Notes: generated by a model not told the origin, from the sequence alone. A DNA stretch of 64,000 bases from Hyphomicrobiales bacterium (GCA_900466475.1 UBMI01000003.1:372001-436000), one strand, 5' to 3'. Positions 34,926-43,368 are shown, counted from the stretch's first letter. Program-made: numbers and translations.

Positions 34926-35855
34926 ATGAGCGGTTTCACTTTACCCGGGCCTTGCGGCAGCGGCGCGACGCGCCGCTGCGTCCCTTGCTTGATTTCATTA
35001 TCGCTGTCTTCCTGCTCACTGAATATCCTAAATCCAGCAGGCCCGGTCGGTCGCGGCAACGCGGCGATCCTCATCGACGCGACTGTCGTCATGCTGGCGA
35101 TCGTGGTGCCGACCCTTATCCTGGCTTTCTGGATGGCATGGCGCTATCGCGCCTCCAACACAAGCGCGGACTATCTGCCCTACTGGTCCTATTCAGGTCG
35201 TATCGAAGCGGTCGTCTGGTCGATCCCGATCCTCACGATCATGTTCATCGGCGGGCTTATCTGGATCGGCTCGCATCGGCTGGACCCGTTCCGGCCTCTT
35301 CCCTCGAACGGTCCCCCCCTCGAGGTCCAGGTTGTCTCCCTAGACTGGAAATGGCTGTTCATCTACCCGGAGCAAGGCGTTGCAAGCGTCAACCAGCTTG
35401 TCTTGCCGTCCGGCCGGCCTGTTCACTTCTCCATCACCTCTGCCAGCGTCTTCAACGCGTTTTTCGTCCCGCGGCTGGGATCGATGATCTATGCGATGCC
35501 AGGCATGGTGTCCCAGCTACATCTGCAGGCCGACCAGCCCGAAACCATGTGGGGCATATCCGCGCAATTTTCCGGAGACGGCTTTTCCGACATGCAGTTC
35601 GACGTCTCCAGTCTTGCAACGACCGATTTCGGCGCCTGGATCGATCGCATCAAGTCGGGCGGACAAAACCTCGACCGCGACGGCTACACCGCGCTGATGC
35701 ACCAGAGCCAGCGTGTCGAGCAAGCGACCTACCGGATCGAGGATCCAGCGCTGTTTGACGACATTGTCCGTCAGATGATCCCGCCCGGCCCCGGTCCGCA
35801 ACCCGAAGCGCCGGATCATGCCGGGCGCGAAGTTTCGACAGGCGGAAAGGATTGA
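34926..35855 (+). CDS. cyoA: Cytochrome bo3 quinol oxidase subunit II
   Basis: 309 residues. Lipoprotein signal with lipobox LSSC followed by SLNILNPAGPVG, two membrane helices, then a cupredoxin domain that lacks the CuA Cys and His ligands (WGISAQFSGDGFSDM in place of CxxxC), so it is a quinol oxidase. ATG 34926 has a GAGGGAGAG ribosome site. First gene of cyoABCD; the next start is one base after its stop. Confidence 0.92.
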   Translation: MSGFTLPGPCGSGATRRCVPCLISLSLSSCSLNILNPAGPVGRGNAAILIDATVVMLAIVVPTLILAFWMAWRYRASNTSADYLPYWSYSGRIEAVVWSIPILTIMFIGGLIWIGSHRLDPFRPLPSNGPPLEVQVVSLDWKWLFIYPEQGVASVNQLVLPSGRPVHFSITSASVFNAFFVPRLGSMIYAMPGMVSQLHLQADQPETMWGISAQFSGDGFSDMQFDVSSLATTDFGAWIDRIKSGGQNLDRDGYTALMHQSQRVEQATYRIEDPALFDDIVRQMIPPGPGPQPEAPDHAGREVSTGGKD

Positions 35856-35856
35856 C

Positions 35857-37863
35857 ATGTTCGGAAAGCTCGACCTGTCTGCAATTCCTCTGTCCCAGCC
35901 TATCCCGCTGATCACATCGGCGATCGTCATTCTGATTGCGATCGGCATCCTTGCCCTGGTGACGGCCAGGGGATGGTGGCCCTATCTCTGGAGCGAATGG
36001 ATCACCAGCGTCGATCACAAGCGCATCGGCATCATGTACTGTCTGCTTGGCGTCTTGATGCTGATCCGCGGATTTGCGGACGCGATCATGATGCGCACGC
36101 AACAGGCGATCGCGGTCAATGCGCCTGGCTACCTGCCGCCCGAGCACTATAATCAGATCTTTTCGGCGCATGGCACGATCATGATCCTGTTCGGTGCCAT
36201 GCCGCTCGTGCTCGGCTTCATGAATTTCCTCGTGCCCCTGCAGCTCGGCGTGCGCGACGTTGCATTCCCGACCTTCAACCAGGTCGGCTTCTGGCTGACA
36301 GCAAGCGGCGCCCTGCTCGTCAACCTGTCTCTGTTCATCGGCGAATTTGCCCGCACCGGCTGGCTGCCCTACCCGCCGCTCAGCCAGACCACCTACAGTC
36401 CCGGCGTCGGGGTGGATTATTACCTCTGGGCCGTTCAAATATCGGGCATCGGCACGCTGATCACCGGCATCAACATCGTCACGACCGTTCTGAAATTGCG
36501 CTGCCGCGGGATGGATTACCTGCGCATGCCTGTCTTCTGCTGGACCGCACTTGCCTCCTGCCTGCTCATCGTCGCCGCCTTCCCGATCCTGACCGCGACG
36601 CTCGCCATGCTCACCCTCGACCGCTATGTCGGCTGGCACTATTTCACCAACACCGCCGGCGGCAATCCGATGATGTTCGTCAATCTGATCTGGGCATGGG
36701 GCCACCCGGAGGTCTACATCCTGGTGCTCCCCGCCTTCGGAATCTTCTCCGAAATCTTCTCGACCTTTTCGGGAAAACCGCTCTTCGGCTACCGCTCGAT
36801 GGTCGCCGCGACGCTGTTCATCTGCGTCGTCTCGATGCTTGTCTGGCTGCATCACTTCTTCACGATGGGCGCGGGTGCCGCCGTCAATACTTTTTTCGGC
36901 ATCTCGTCGAGCATCATTGCCGTCGGCACCGGCGTGAAGATCTACAACTGGATCTTCACGATGTATGGCGGACGCGTCCGCTTCGAGGTGCCGATGTTAT
37001 GGTCGATGGGCTTCATTTTCACGTTCATCATCGGCGGGCTGACTGGCGTTCTGCTTGCAGTGCCACCCGCCGATTTCATGACGCATAATTCCATGTTCCT
37101 GGTCGCCCATTTTCACAATGTGATCATCGGCGGCGTCGTCTTCGGCATCTTTGCCGGGATGGAATACTGGTTTCCCAAGGCCTTCGGCTTCCGTCTTCAT
37201 GCCGGCTGGGGCAAGGCTGCGTTCTGGTGCGCCTTCCTTGGCTTCTGGGTCACCTTCACACCCCTTTACGTCCTTGGCCTCGACGGCATGACGCGCCGCT
37301 TGCAGCACATCAATTTCGAGGAATGGCGACCGTGGCTCTACGTGTCGGTGGCTGGCATCGTCATACTTATCATCGGGGTGATTTGCCAGGTCGTGCAGCT
37401 GGTGGTCAGTATCCGCAACCGCGACAGGTTTCGCGACACGACGGGCGATCCATGGGATGGTCGGTCCCTTGAATGGGCGACGCCCTCGCCCCCGCCCTTC
37501 TTCAATTTCGCCGTGATGCCCAATGTCGAGGGAGAGGAGGCCTACTGGGGCATCAAGCAGAAAGCTATCGAGACACAGCAGCTGTCGCCGGAGCCGCAAT
37601 ACCACCCGATCGAGATGCCCATCAACAGTCCGGTCGGCATCTATACGGCGTTCTTCTCGACCGTCTTCGGCTTTGCAATGATCTGGTACATCTGGTGGCT
37701 GGCGATTGCAGCGCTTGCCGCCGCCTTTGCGGGCTTCGTCGTCTTTGCCTGGCGTGACGTGCACGAATTCGAGGTTCCGGCCGAGGAGGTGGCTCGCGTC
37801 GAGAGGGCACGGCGCGCATCACGGGAAGCCCTTCTCGAGCGACTGAGCAGCCAGGAGGTCTGA
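35857..37863 (+). CDS. cyoB: Cytochrome bo3 quinol oxidase subunit I
   Basis: 668 residues, about 15 helices as in E. coli CyoB. Haem-copper core ligands: FSAHGTIMILFG (low-spin haem His), WGHPEVYILVLPAFG (CuB His and cross-linked Tyr), WLHHFFTMG (CuB His pair), NSMFLVAHFHNV (haem ligands). It oxidises ubiquinol and pumps protons. Starts right after cyoA and three bases precede cyoC. Confidence 0.94.
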   Translation: MFGKLDLSAIPLSQPIPLITSAIVILIAIGILALVTARGWWPYLWSEWITSVDHKRIGIMYCLLGVLMLIRGFADAIMMRTQQAIAVNAPGYLPPEHYNQIFSAHGTIMILFGAMPLVLGFMNFLVPLQLGVRDVAFPTFNQVGFWLTASGALLVNLSLFIGEFARTGWLPYPPLSQTTYSPGVGVDYYLWAVQISGIGTLITGINIVTTVLKLRCRGMDYLRMPVFCWTALASCLLIVAAFPILTATLAMLTLDRYVGWHYFTNTAGGNPMMFVNLIWAWGHPEVYILVLPAFGIFSEIFSTFSGKPLFGYRSMVAATLFICVVSMLVWLHHFFTMGAGAAVNTFFGISSSIIAVGTGVKIYNWIFTMYGGRVRFEVPMLWSMGFIFTFIIGGLTGVLLAVPPADFMTHNSMFLVAHFHNVIIGGVVFGIFAGMEYWFPKAFGFRLHAGWGKAAFWCAFLGFWVTFTPLYVLGLDGMTRRLQHINFEEWRPWLYVSVAGIVILIIGVICQVVQLVVSIRNRDRFRDTTGDPWDGRSLEWATPSPPPFFNFAVMPNVEGEEAYWGIKQKAIETQQLSPEPQYHPIEMPINSPVGIYTAFFSTVFGFAMIWYIWWLAIAALAAAFAGFVVFAWRDVHEFEVPAEEVARVERARRASREALLERLSSQEV

Positions 37864-37865
37864 TC

Positions 37866-38561
37866 ATGAGCGATGCAGGATTGCCGGCCAGTGTGGAGGC
37901 GCTACGCCGGGTCCAGGAGGACCCGCATCGACTTGGCCACAGGGCTCATGGCGCCAGAGACCCGCGCCCCGGAACGGGTCAGGGTGCCACCGGCCCGGCT
38001 GCAAAGAGGATCCTGGTCGGCTATGGCTTCTGGATCTACCTTTTGAGCGATATCGTGATCTTTTCCTGTTTCTTCGCAGCCTTTGCGGTGCAACGCCATG
38101 CGACGGCCGGGGGACCGACTGTCGGAGACATCGTCGATATTCCCCGTGTCGGATGGGAGACAGCAGTGCTCCTCCTGTCGAGCTACACCTGCATGCTGTC
38201 TTTTGCGGCCAGCAACGCTCGCAATCTCTTGTGGACCCAAGTCCTGCTTCTCCTGACCGGCCTGCTCGGGCTCGTCTTCGTGCTGCTCGAACTGCAGGAG
38301 TTCGTCGATCTCGCCAGCCGTGGCATCACCCCACAACGCAGCGCGATGCTGACGTCCTTCTTTGGCCTTGTCGGCCTGCACGGCTTGCATGTGACGGCGG
38401 GCGGGCTGTGGCTTGCCACCATGATGGCGCAGATCCAGGTCAAGGGCTTCCGGCCCGAAATCAATCATCGGCTGATCTGCTTCAATCTTTTTTGGCACGC
38501 ACTCGACATTGTCTGGATCGGCATCTTCACGATCGTCTATCTGATGGGATCGGGAACATGA
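37866..38561 (+). CDS. cyoC: Cytochrome bo3 quinol oxidase subunit III
   Basis: 231 residues, five helices after a longer-than-usual hydrophilic N-terminus (about 45 residues). Family pieces: FWIYLLSDIVIFSCFFAAF, LLSSYTCMLSFAAS, TSFFGLVGLHGLHVTAGGLW and LFWHALDIVWIGIFTIVYL. Completes the oxidase core. Overlaps cyoD by four bases. Confidence 0.92.
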   Translation: MSDAGLPASVEALRRVQEDPHRLGHRAHGARDPRPGTGQGATGPAAKRILVGYGFWIYLLSDIVIFSCFFAAFAVQRHATAGGPTVGDIVDIPRVGWETAVLLLSSYTCMLSFAASNARNLLWTQVLLLLTGLLGLVFVLLELQEFVDLASRGITPQRSAMLTSFFGLVGLHGLHVTAGGLWLATMMAQIQVKGFRPEINHRLICFNLFWHALDIVWIGIFTIVYLMGSGT

Positions 38562-38974
38562 GCGACCTGGAGCGCGATCATCAGCCCCTGGAGGTTTCGT
38601 GGTCACACGGTGAGCATGATCATTCGCCGGGCGATGAACCGGCCGAGGATGCCGGCCATTGGATCCGCAACGCCAACTTCGGGCTTGGGTTTTCCGTGCT
38701 GCTGACGGCGGTAGCCTTTGCCCTGGCAGGATCCGACATCATCTACCCGCCAGTCGTGCCGGTTGCTCTCATTGTACTGGCGATCGCCCAGATGGGCGTC
38801 CATCTGGTGTTTTTCCTCCACATCACGACGGGCCCGGACAATATCAATAATGTCCTGGCCCTGGTTTTCGGAGTTATGGTGGTCTTTCTGATTGTCCTCG
38901 GCTCGATCTGGATCATGGATCATCTGACGCAGAACATGATGCCGATGGAAAAGATGATGCAGATGCAACCATAG
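38558..38974 (+). CDS. cyoD: Cytochrome bo3 quinol oxidase subunit IV
   Basis: 138 residues, three helices after a His- and Asp-rich N-terminus; YPPVVPVALIVLAIAQMGVH and FFLHITTGPDNINNVLALVF are the conserved parts. The C-terminus is Met-rich (MMPMEKMMQMQ). Needed for assembly of the CuB site in E. coli. Last canonical gene of the operon. Confidence 0.9.
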   Translation: MSDLERDHQPLEVSWSHGEHDHSPGDEPAEDAGHWIRNANFGLGFSVLLTAVAFALAGSDIIYPPVVPVALIVLAIAQMGVHLVFFLHITTGPDNINNVLALVFGVMVVFLIVLGSIWIMDHLTQNMMPMEKMMQMQP

Positions 38975-39042
38975 AAGGCTGGCTCGAAAGATTTGCATTC
39001 CCTGATCAAGGCACGGCCGGGCAACAGAGATCGGCGGACAGG

Positions 39043-39132
39043 ATGGAAGAGTACCCGCGCCTTTTTGCAATGCTCCTTGCCGCGGCGCTGGCCATCAACG
39101 CCCTGCTGCTGATCACGCAGGTCCCGTTTTAG
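39043..39132 (+). CDS. 29-residue single-helix membrane peptide
   Basis: A short frame, MEEYPRLF then AMLLAAALAINALLLITQ and VPF, with one transmembrane helix and an acidic N-terminus. It lies 68 bases after cyoD on the same strand with a GGACAGG element before the ATG. Such tiny single-helix proteins accompany several terminal oxidases (CydX, CcoS/CcoQ-like). A role as an oxidase accessory subunit is inference; the size makes chance possible. Confidence 0.5.
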   Translation: MEEYPRLFAMLLAAALAINALLLITQVPF

Positions 39133-39263
39133 CAAAGGAACAAAACGACTGGCGCCAACACGGTTTGCGCGCCTCCCGAGAATGTATGGGGGACGCATCG
39201 AACAGGCACTGTCACCGACAAACGCCGGCCGCCGGTAAATGTTGAGCGGGCTCTTGCGCGAAA

Positions 39264-39288
39264 GGAACATTGGGGGAGCCCGTCTGTT
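39264..39288 (+). promoter_or_regulatory. EcfG-like promoter of short-chain dehydrogenase gene
   Basis: GGAAC at 39264-39268, spacer 16, TGTT at 39285-39288; 29 bases before ATG 39318. Confidence 0.7.
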
Positions 39289-39317
39289 TGGCCTGTGCAA
39301 CCTATGAGGAGATCGAC

Positions 39318-40184
39318 ATGTCAGAAGAAATCCGGCGCCCGAAGCCCCCTTATCCGGAACAACAGCAACAGCCGCCGGGCAGCACGGCAAAGATGCAGCC
39401 TGTCCCCGATCACGGTGAACAGTCCTACAAAGGCAACGGCAAGCTTGAAGGCAAGGTCGCGCTGATCACCGGCGCCGATTCCGGTATCGGAAAAGCCGTG
39501 GCGATCGCGTTCGCGCGCGAGGGAGCAGATATCATCATTTCCTACCTCAACGAGGAGGAGGACGCCCGTGATACGGCCAGGTGGGTCGAGCAAGCGGGAC
39601 GCAGGCCGGTTCTCGCGGCCGGAGACATCAAGTCGGAAGACCATTGCAAGGCCTTGATCGAACAGGCGGTCGCCGGATTGGGAAGGATCGACATTCTTGT
39701 CAACAACGCTGCCTTCCAGCGCACCTACGCGGACATCGGCGACATTTCTGCCGCCGAATGGGACGAAACCTTCCGGACCAACATCTATGCCCCCTTCTTC
39801 CTGTCGAAGGCAGCGGTTCCGCACATGCGGCCAGGAAGCGCCATCATCAACACGACCTCGATCCAGTCGCGCCAGCCCTCGCCGCAACTCCTCGCCTATG
39901 CATCCACGAAAGGCGCGGTGCTGAATTTCACCGCCGGTCTGGCTGAAATGGTCGCCGACAAAGGGATCCGGGTAAATGCCGTAGCGCCCGGTCCAATCTG
40001 GACGCCTCTCATCCCCTCGACAATGCCGGCGGAAAAGGCGGCCAAGTTCGGTGAGCAAACGCTGATCGGCCGCGCCGGCCAGCCTGCCGAACTGGCAGGT
40101 GCCTACGTGCTTCTTGCAAGCGACCTCGGCAGCTATATGACGGGTGCCGTCATTCCGGTTACGGGCGGCGAAGTGATGATCTAG
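39318..40184 (+). CDS. GSP39-like short-chain dehydrogenase/reductase
   Basis: 288 residues. The Pro/Gln-rich N-terminal extension (KPPYPEQQQQPPG) is typical of the general stress protein 39/YhxC branch. Then the Rossmann motif TGADSGIGKAVA, NNAAFQ, catalytic Ser in NTTSIQS, YASTKGA with the Tyr and Lys, and PGPIWTPL. An NAD(P)-dependent reductase of unknown substrate, induced by stress in relatives. ATG 39318 has a GAGGAGATC ribosome site and an EcfG-like promoter. Confidence 0.9.
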   Translation: MSEEIRRPKPPYPEQQQQPPGSTAKMQPVPDHGEQSYKGNGKLEGKVALITGADSGIGKAVAIAFAREGADIIISYLNEEEDARDTARWVEQAGRRPVLAAGDIKSEDHCKALIEQAVAGLGRIDILVNNAAFQRTYADIGDISAAEWDETFRTNIYAPFFLSKAAVPHMRPGSAIINTTSIQSRQPSPQLLAYASTKGAVLNFTAGLAEMVADKGIRVNAVAPGPIWTPLIPSTMPAEKAAKFGEQTLIGRAGQPAELAGAYVLLASDLGSYMTGAVIPVTGGEVMI

Positions 40185-40419
40185 CAATAAAGGCCGCAGG
40201 TAGGATAATCTGCGGCCCTTCCTGCATCCGAAGTTCCTCTGTTTCCCCTCAGGCCGAGGCGCCTGTCGTGAAAGAGGTCGGGGCCTGAAACGACGCCGTG
40301 TCTGGGATAAAACATCGGTCCTACCGCCAACCGCGAGCCGAACCAGCGTGTCTGCCCTTTCCGCGATGCATGGTGCCCTTACGTCTCGCCAGCCCGTCAT
40401 ATTCATACCGGAAGTCATT

Positions 40420-40695
40420 ATGAAAATCATCGCGACCACCATCCTGTGCCTTGGTTGGCTGACGGGGTGCACCTCGAACCCAAACAGCGAGGGGCTCTCT
40501 CCTATTGTCGGCAGCATCACCTACAGGGGCCAGCCCCACGCCAGATTGATCCGTTCCCCGGTCGGGTCCACTTTTCCCCACGACTTTACGGACGAATGGG
40601 GACGGCGGGTCGAGGAGACCTATGTCATTCGCTCCGACAGGACATTGGCAATCATGGACCGTCATTACTTGCCCGACGTTTTCAGAAACGACTAG
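40420..40695 (+). CDS. Small lipoprotein
   Basis: 91 residues. Signal peptide with lipobox (ILCLGWLTGC), then a small hydrophilic domain of mixed strands (GSITYRGQPHARLIRSPVGS, RRVEETYVIRSDRTL). It is likely anchored to a membrane leaflet facing the periplasm. No family is recognised. ATG 40420 has a weak GGAAGTC ribosome site. Confidence 0.65.
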   Translation: MKIIATTILCLGWLTGCTSNPNSEGLSPIVGSITYRGQPHARLIRSPVGSTFPHDFTDEWGRRVEETYVIRSDRTLAIMDRHYLPDVFRND

Positions 40696-40698
40696 GGC

Positions 40699-40847
40699 CC
40701 AGCGTGGTGCGCATATCGTCGGTCGCTGCATTGAAAGCCAATCTTGGCGAGGAAAAAGCCATGGCAGAGTGGCTCGACGCCCATGTCACACAGCTGACAG
40801 AGAAATTTCTGTCCTTGCGCATGTCTGGAAAGAACGCAAAGATTTGA
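40699..40847 (+). pseudogene. DUF892 (YciE/YciF-like) C-terminal remnant
   Basis: The frame ending at 40847 reads ALKANLGEEKAMAEWLDAHV then TQLTEKFLSL, which matches the last helix of rhizobial DUF892 ferritin-like proteins. Everything upstream in this frame is unrelated (it overlaps the lipoprotein gene), so only about 45 residues remain and the metal-binding helices are gone. Confidence 0.6.
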
Positions 40848-41077
40848 TCGCCTGCCATGGTTTGTGGTCGCAAAGCATTTTGCGATAGGGCGTGAAGCAC
40901 CAAGCCGCGGCACATGGAGCAGGCGCGCCCACGTGTACGGAATGTGAGGTACCTGACACGCTACATAATTTTAAAGGAGACGGCCGATCTGCGCGTGGTC
41001 GACATGGGGCTGCTGTGACAAAGCCGCGGCCCATGGTCGGATCGACGCGCAAGCTGCCGCTTCTATACAGCAGTGGA

Positions 41078-41227
41078 TCATGTCGAGGGCAAAACCAGCC
41101 ACATGACCGTTCCAAATATCGCAATGAAGACAAGAGGAAGAGCCAAAAACCGTGCCATTCCAAGGCTGGTGTTGGTCGCTCCAACCCAAACGAACCACCA
41201 TTCGGGTTCCTGATTGCCGTCTGACAT
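41078..41227 (-). CDS. 49-residue membrane protein
   Basis: MSDGNQEPEWWFVWVGATNT followed by one long hydrophobic segment (FLALPLVFIAIFGTVMWLVL). The ATG at 41227 has a clear CAGGAG ribosome site eight bases before it. No family is recognised; the aromatic belt before the helix suggests an inner-membrane peptide. Confidence 0.55.
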   Translation of the reverse strand: MSDGNQEPEWWFVWVGATNTSLGMARFLALPLVFIAIFGTVMWLVLPST

Positions 41228-41377
41228 GAAATGCTCCTGAAAATCCCGCCGAGCCTGGTTTCAAAAGTAAAATGGGATAGCCAAGGGCTGGTGGCAAATC
41301 GGTCCAGCCTTGGTGCACAGGACGCTATCGACCCGGAGCGACACAGGCCCGCGGCGAGCCGGAAATGGATGTCCGAC

Positions 41378-41578
41378 CTAGCGCATGTCGCCTTCATTCG
41401 AACTCGACGGATTGACATCCCACTCCTTCACCGGCTTATCGCCCGGCGGCGTCTTGTGGGCGGTCGCGTCCTCGGAGCCGGTGATCACAGTCGGCTTTGC
41501 ACTGGCAACGCCTGTTGCCTTGCGATCGGCCTGCGACGGCGCGAACTGGCCCTGGGCATCTTTCCTGACATCGGACAT
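41378..41578 (-). CDS. Small disordered hydrophilic protein
   Basis: 66 residues from ATG 41578 (AAAAGGG ribosome site; an alternative ATG at 41605 overlaps the upstream gene). Composition is Asp, Ser, Lys, Pro and Thr with almost no large hydrophobics (MSDVRKDAQGQFAPSQADRK). It is predicted disordered. It follows the gene at 41580-41780 directly, forming an operon under an EcfG-like promoter. Confidence 0.65.
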   Translation of the reverse strand: MSDVRKDAQGQFAPSQADRKATGVASAKPTVITGSEDATAHKTPPGDKPVKEWDVNPSSSNEGDMR

Positions 41579-41579
41579 A

Positions 41580-41780
41580 TCATTCGCCCTTTTGCTTGTA
41601 TCCATCCGAGATCTTCTTCACCTCGGGATCTGCATTGGTTTCGCCATTGGCATCTTCAGCCAGATCCGGATTGTCCTTGGCGGGCAGATAGCCTCTCGGG
41701 GTGTTTTCCTGCGGACCTTCCCAGCGCGGCGACTGATCCGTCGTGCCGGGGGCACCATCCTTTGGCTTGTTCATTCCCAT
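41580..41780 (-). CDS. Small disordered hydrophilic protein
   Basis: 66 residues, Gly/Pro/Asp/Lys-rich (MGMNKPKDGAPGTTDQSPRW, then ENTPRGYLPAKDNPDLAED). ATG 41780 has an AAAGGAG ribosome site, and an EcfG-like promoter lies 27 bases upstream. It is the first of two similar proteins in an operon. Predicted disordered and heat-soluble; protective function is inference from composition and promoter. Confidence 0.7.
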   Translation of the reverse strand: MGMNKPKDGAPGTTDQSPRWEGPQENTPRGYLPAKDNPDLAEDANGETNADPEVKKISDGYKQKGE

Positions 41781-41806
41781 GATCGATCTCCTTTCGTCTA
41801 AGTCAT

Positions 41807-41831
41807 AACATTTATCGACAGGTGATGTTCC
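41807..41831 (-). promoter_or_regulatory. EcfG-like promoter
   Basis: Minus strand GGAAC, 16 bases, TGTT; 27 bases before ATG 41780. Confidence 0.7.
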
Positions 41832-42026
41832 CCGCCTCTTCATTGTCCAAACCGCAGCATCTGATCCTGCCGACATTTTAGGGGGCTCGCTCCTAACGTA
41901 GAGCAAGAGGATGAGGTCACGACCGCCAGGCCGGCAGATCGGATCTTCAATATTCCTCGTCCTCGCGCTGCCTCGGCGTCGCTTCGAGCGCTTTTGTCAA
42001 TGACCGTGATGCAGCCAACTGGTCGC

Positions 42027-42051
42027 GGAACTTCAATACGGGTTCGTTGTT
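42027..42051 (+). promoter_or_regulatory. EcfG-like promoter
   Basis: GGAAC at 42027-42031, spacer 16, TGTT at 42048-42051; 36 bases before ATG 42088. Together with 41807-41831 it makes a divergent pair. Confidence 0.68.
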
Positions 42052-42087
42052 GCAAGCAGGTGAGCCAACACCGAATAGGTGGATTTG

Positions 42088-42303
42088 ATGCCAAACGCAG
42101 ATCACAAGCACATCGGCGCCGGCGCCAAAGGCAAGAGAGACGGATCGGGCGCAATGACGGATCTGGAGCCGGACGTGTTGCCTGAGAACATGGTCCTATC
42201 CAACAGGGACAAGGCCCGCCACTCTCGCGAGCGCGGCCTTGATGGAAAGGCGGTCCAGAGCGAACAGTACCAGGACCATGCCGCCAACCGAGATCCGGAC
42301 TAG
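42088..42303 (+). CDS. Small disordered hydrophilic protein
   Basis: 71 residues, rich in Lys, Asp, Asn, His and Arg (MPNADHKHIGAGAKGKRDGS, later NRDKARHSRERGLDGKAVQS). No hydrophobic core. First of a run of four small genes (42088, 42313, 42504, 42673) separated by 9-11 bases or overlapping, so they are one operon under the EcfG-like promoter at 42027. Confidence 0.68.
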   Translation: MPNADHKHIGAGAKGKRDGSGAMTDLEPDVLPENMVLSNRDKARHSRERGLDGKAVQSEQYQDHAANRDPD

Positions 42304-42312
42304 GAGCATATC

Positions 42313-42492
42313 ATGAACAGCAAACTTCCCCCCATCCCGGCTGCCAACAGGTCCGACAAGGGTTCCGGCCAGGCGCCCCGGGAGAACAAAGCCTCAGTGG
42401 GGCAAAAGCCAGCAGAAAACCCTGACAAGATCGGACAACAGGGTAACAGCAAGGTCAACACCACCCATCAGGGCTATCAGCAGGACCGATAA
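42313..42492 (+). CDS. Small disordered hydrophilic protein
   Basis: 59 residues, rich in Asn, Gln, Lys, Pro and Ser (MNSKLPPIPAANRSDKGSGQ, then GNSKVNTTHQGYQQDR). A TAGGAG element precedes the ATG. Second gene of the four-gene operon. Confidence 0.65.
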   Translation: MNSKLPPIPAANRSDKGSGQAPRENKASVGQKPAENPDKIGQQGNSKVNTTHQGYQQDR

Positions 42493-42503
42493 AGCGAGGA
42501 GCC

Positions 42504-42692
42504 ATGTCGACATCATCGAAAAGCCCATCAACCATTCGCCAAGGCGGGCCGGGCGCGTCACATGAAAACGCCAAGGCGCCGCTTCAGGTGAAAAAACCTC
42601 CAGCCGAATCCGACAGCAGGACACGCAGCGGCGTGTCGGGCGGGGGCGGCGAACGAGATCGCCACCATAGCCATGATGACGCGCGCAAGTGA
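42504..42692 (+). CDS. Small disordered hydrophilic protein
   Basis: 62 residues, Ser/Lys/Arg/Gly/His-rich (MSTSSKSPSTIRQGGPGASH, later GGGGERDRHHSHDDARK). AGGAG precedes the ATG at a good distance. Third gene of the operon; overlaps the next frame by 20 bases. Confidence 0.62.
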   Translation: MSTSSKSPSTIRQGGPGASHENAKAPLQVKKPPAESDSRTRSGVSGGGGERDRHHSHDDARK

Positions 42693-42906
42693 TCCGGGAC
42701 GCGACGCGGAGCCAGGTCATGCCCCGGCTCCTCCGTCGTGGGCGCTTGAGCGCTCCATCGCCATCGTCCGCAGACACGGCTATGGCCTTGCCAATTCGAC
42801 AAACGCGGAGGCTCGCGCGCAAGCGGCCGCCAACCTCGCCCTGGCGATCGCGAAGGCGCTGAGCGAGATCGCCTCGCCTGCGTCCGGTCACGACCAGCGG
42901 CATTGA
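42673..42906 (+). CDS. Small hypothetical protein
   Basis: 77 residues from an ATG at 42673 (a second ATG follows at once). Unlike its three upstream neighbours it has an Ala-rich helical part (ARAQAAANLALAIAKALSEI) after SIAIVRRHGYGLANSTNAE. Its start lies inside the preceding gene. No family is recognised. Confidence 0.55.
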   Translation: MMTRASDPGRDAEPGHAPAPPSWALERSIAIVRRHGYGLANSTNAEARAQAAANLALAIAKALSEIASPASGHDQRH

Positions 42907-42922
42907 TCGACGATCGTGTTCT

Positions 42923-43318
42923 TCATTCCTGTCCTGATCGGCGCGCCCGCTGCCCGGCGCGATCATGGTCGACGAGAGATTCGCCTGAAAGCACTGTCGA
43001 TGCCGCCAGCACCAGAAACATCACGCCGAACACGGGCGTCATGACGGCCATCGACAAGCTGAGCGTGACAATGAACGGCAGGACAATCATCAGGACGCTG
43101 AAGACAGCTTCGATGCGCAGATGAATGCGATGCAAAATCACGGGCAGAATGCCAAGTTCGTAATTGGTCAGGATAGCATTGAGAAGAACCAGGGTGCCGA
43201 TAATCATCATCTCGTGTCGCGCGGGCTCCGGCTCTTGAACGATCACAGGTACCGCTAATATCGCAGCGCCGGAAATATAGTCGGTAGCACCGTGCACGAG
43301 TGAAGGAACAAACCGCAT
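42923..43318 (-). CDS. SPW-repeat-like small membrane protein
   Basis: 131 residues with four hydrophobic helices (YISGAAILAVPVIV, MMIIGTLVLLNAILTNYELG, VFSVLMIVLPFIVTLSLSMA, TPVFGVMFLVLAASTVL). The pattern of paired helices resembles SPW-repeat or DUF-type membrane proteins. ATG 43318 is followed immediately by the first conserved segment. An EcfG-like promoter ends 26 bases upstream on the minus strand. Confidence 0.68.
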   Translation of the reverse strand: MRFVPSLVHGATDYISGAAILAVPVIVQEPEPARHEMMIIGTLVLLNAILTNYELGILPVILHRIHLRIEAVFSVLMIVLPFIVTLSLSMAVMTPVFGVMFLVLAASTVLSGESLVDHDRAGQRARRSGQE

Positions 43319-43343
43319 GAGCACCTCGCATCTGACGGGTTCC

Positions 43344-43368
43344 AACTGAAAACGCACGCGCGTGTTCC
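43344..43368 (-). promoter_or_regulatory. EcfG-like promoter
   Basis: Minus strand GGAAC, 16 bases, AGTT, ahead of the membrane protein gene starting at 43318. A second GGAAC lies in the -10 side without a partner. Confidence 0.6.

Noticed and set aside
35650..36855. 401-codon minus-strand frame opposite cyoB
   Set aside because: Shadow of cyoB; composition dominated by Asp, Arg, His and Gln as expected for antisense of a GC-rich membrane protein gene.
39142..39170. GGAAC word upstream of the SDR gene considered as an EcfG site
   Set aside because: The nearest GTT lies 21 bases away, outside the 16-17 spacer; the site at 39264 fits instead.
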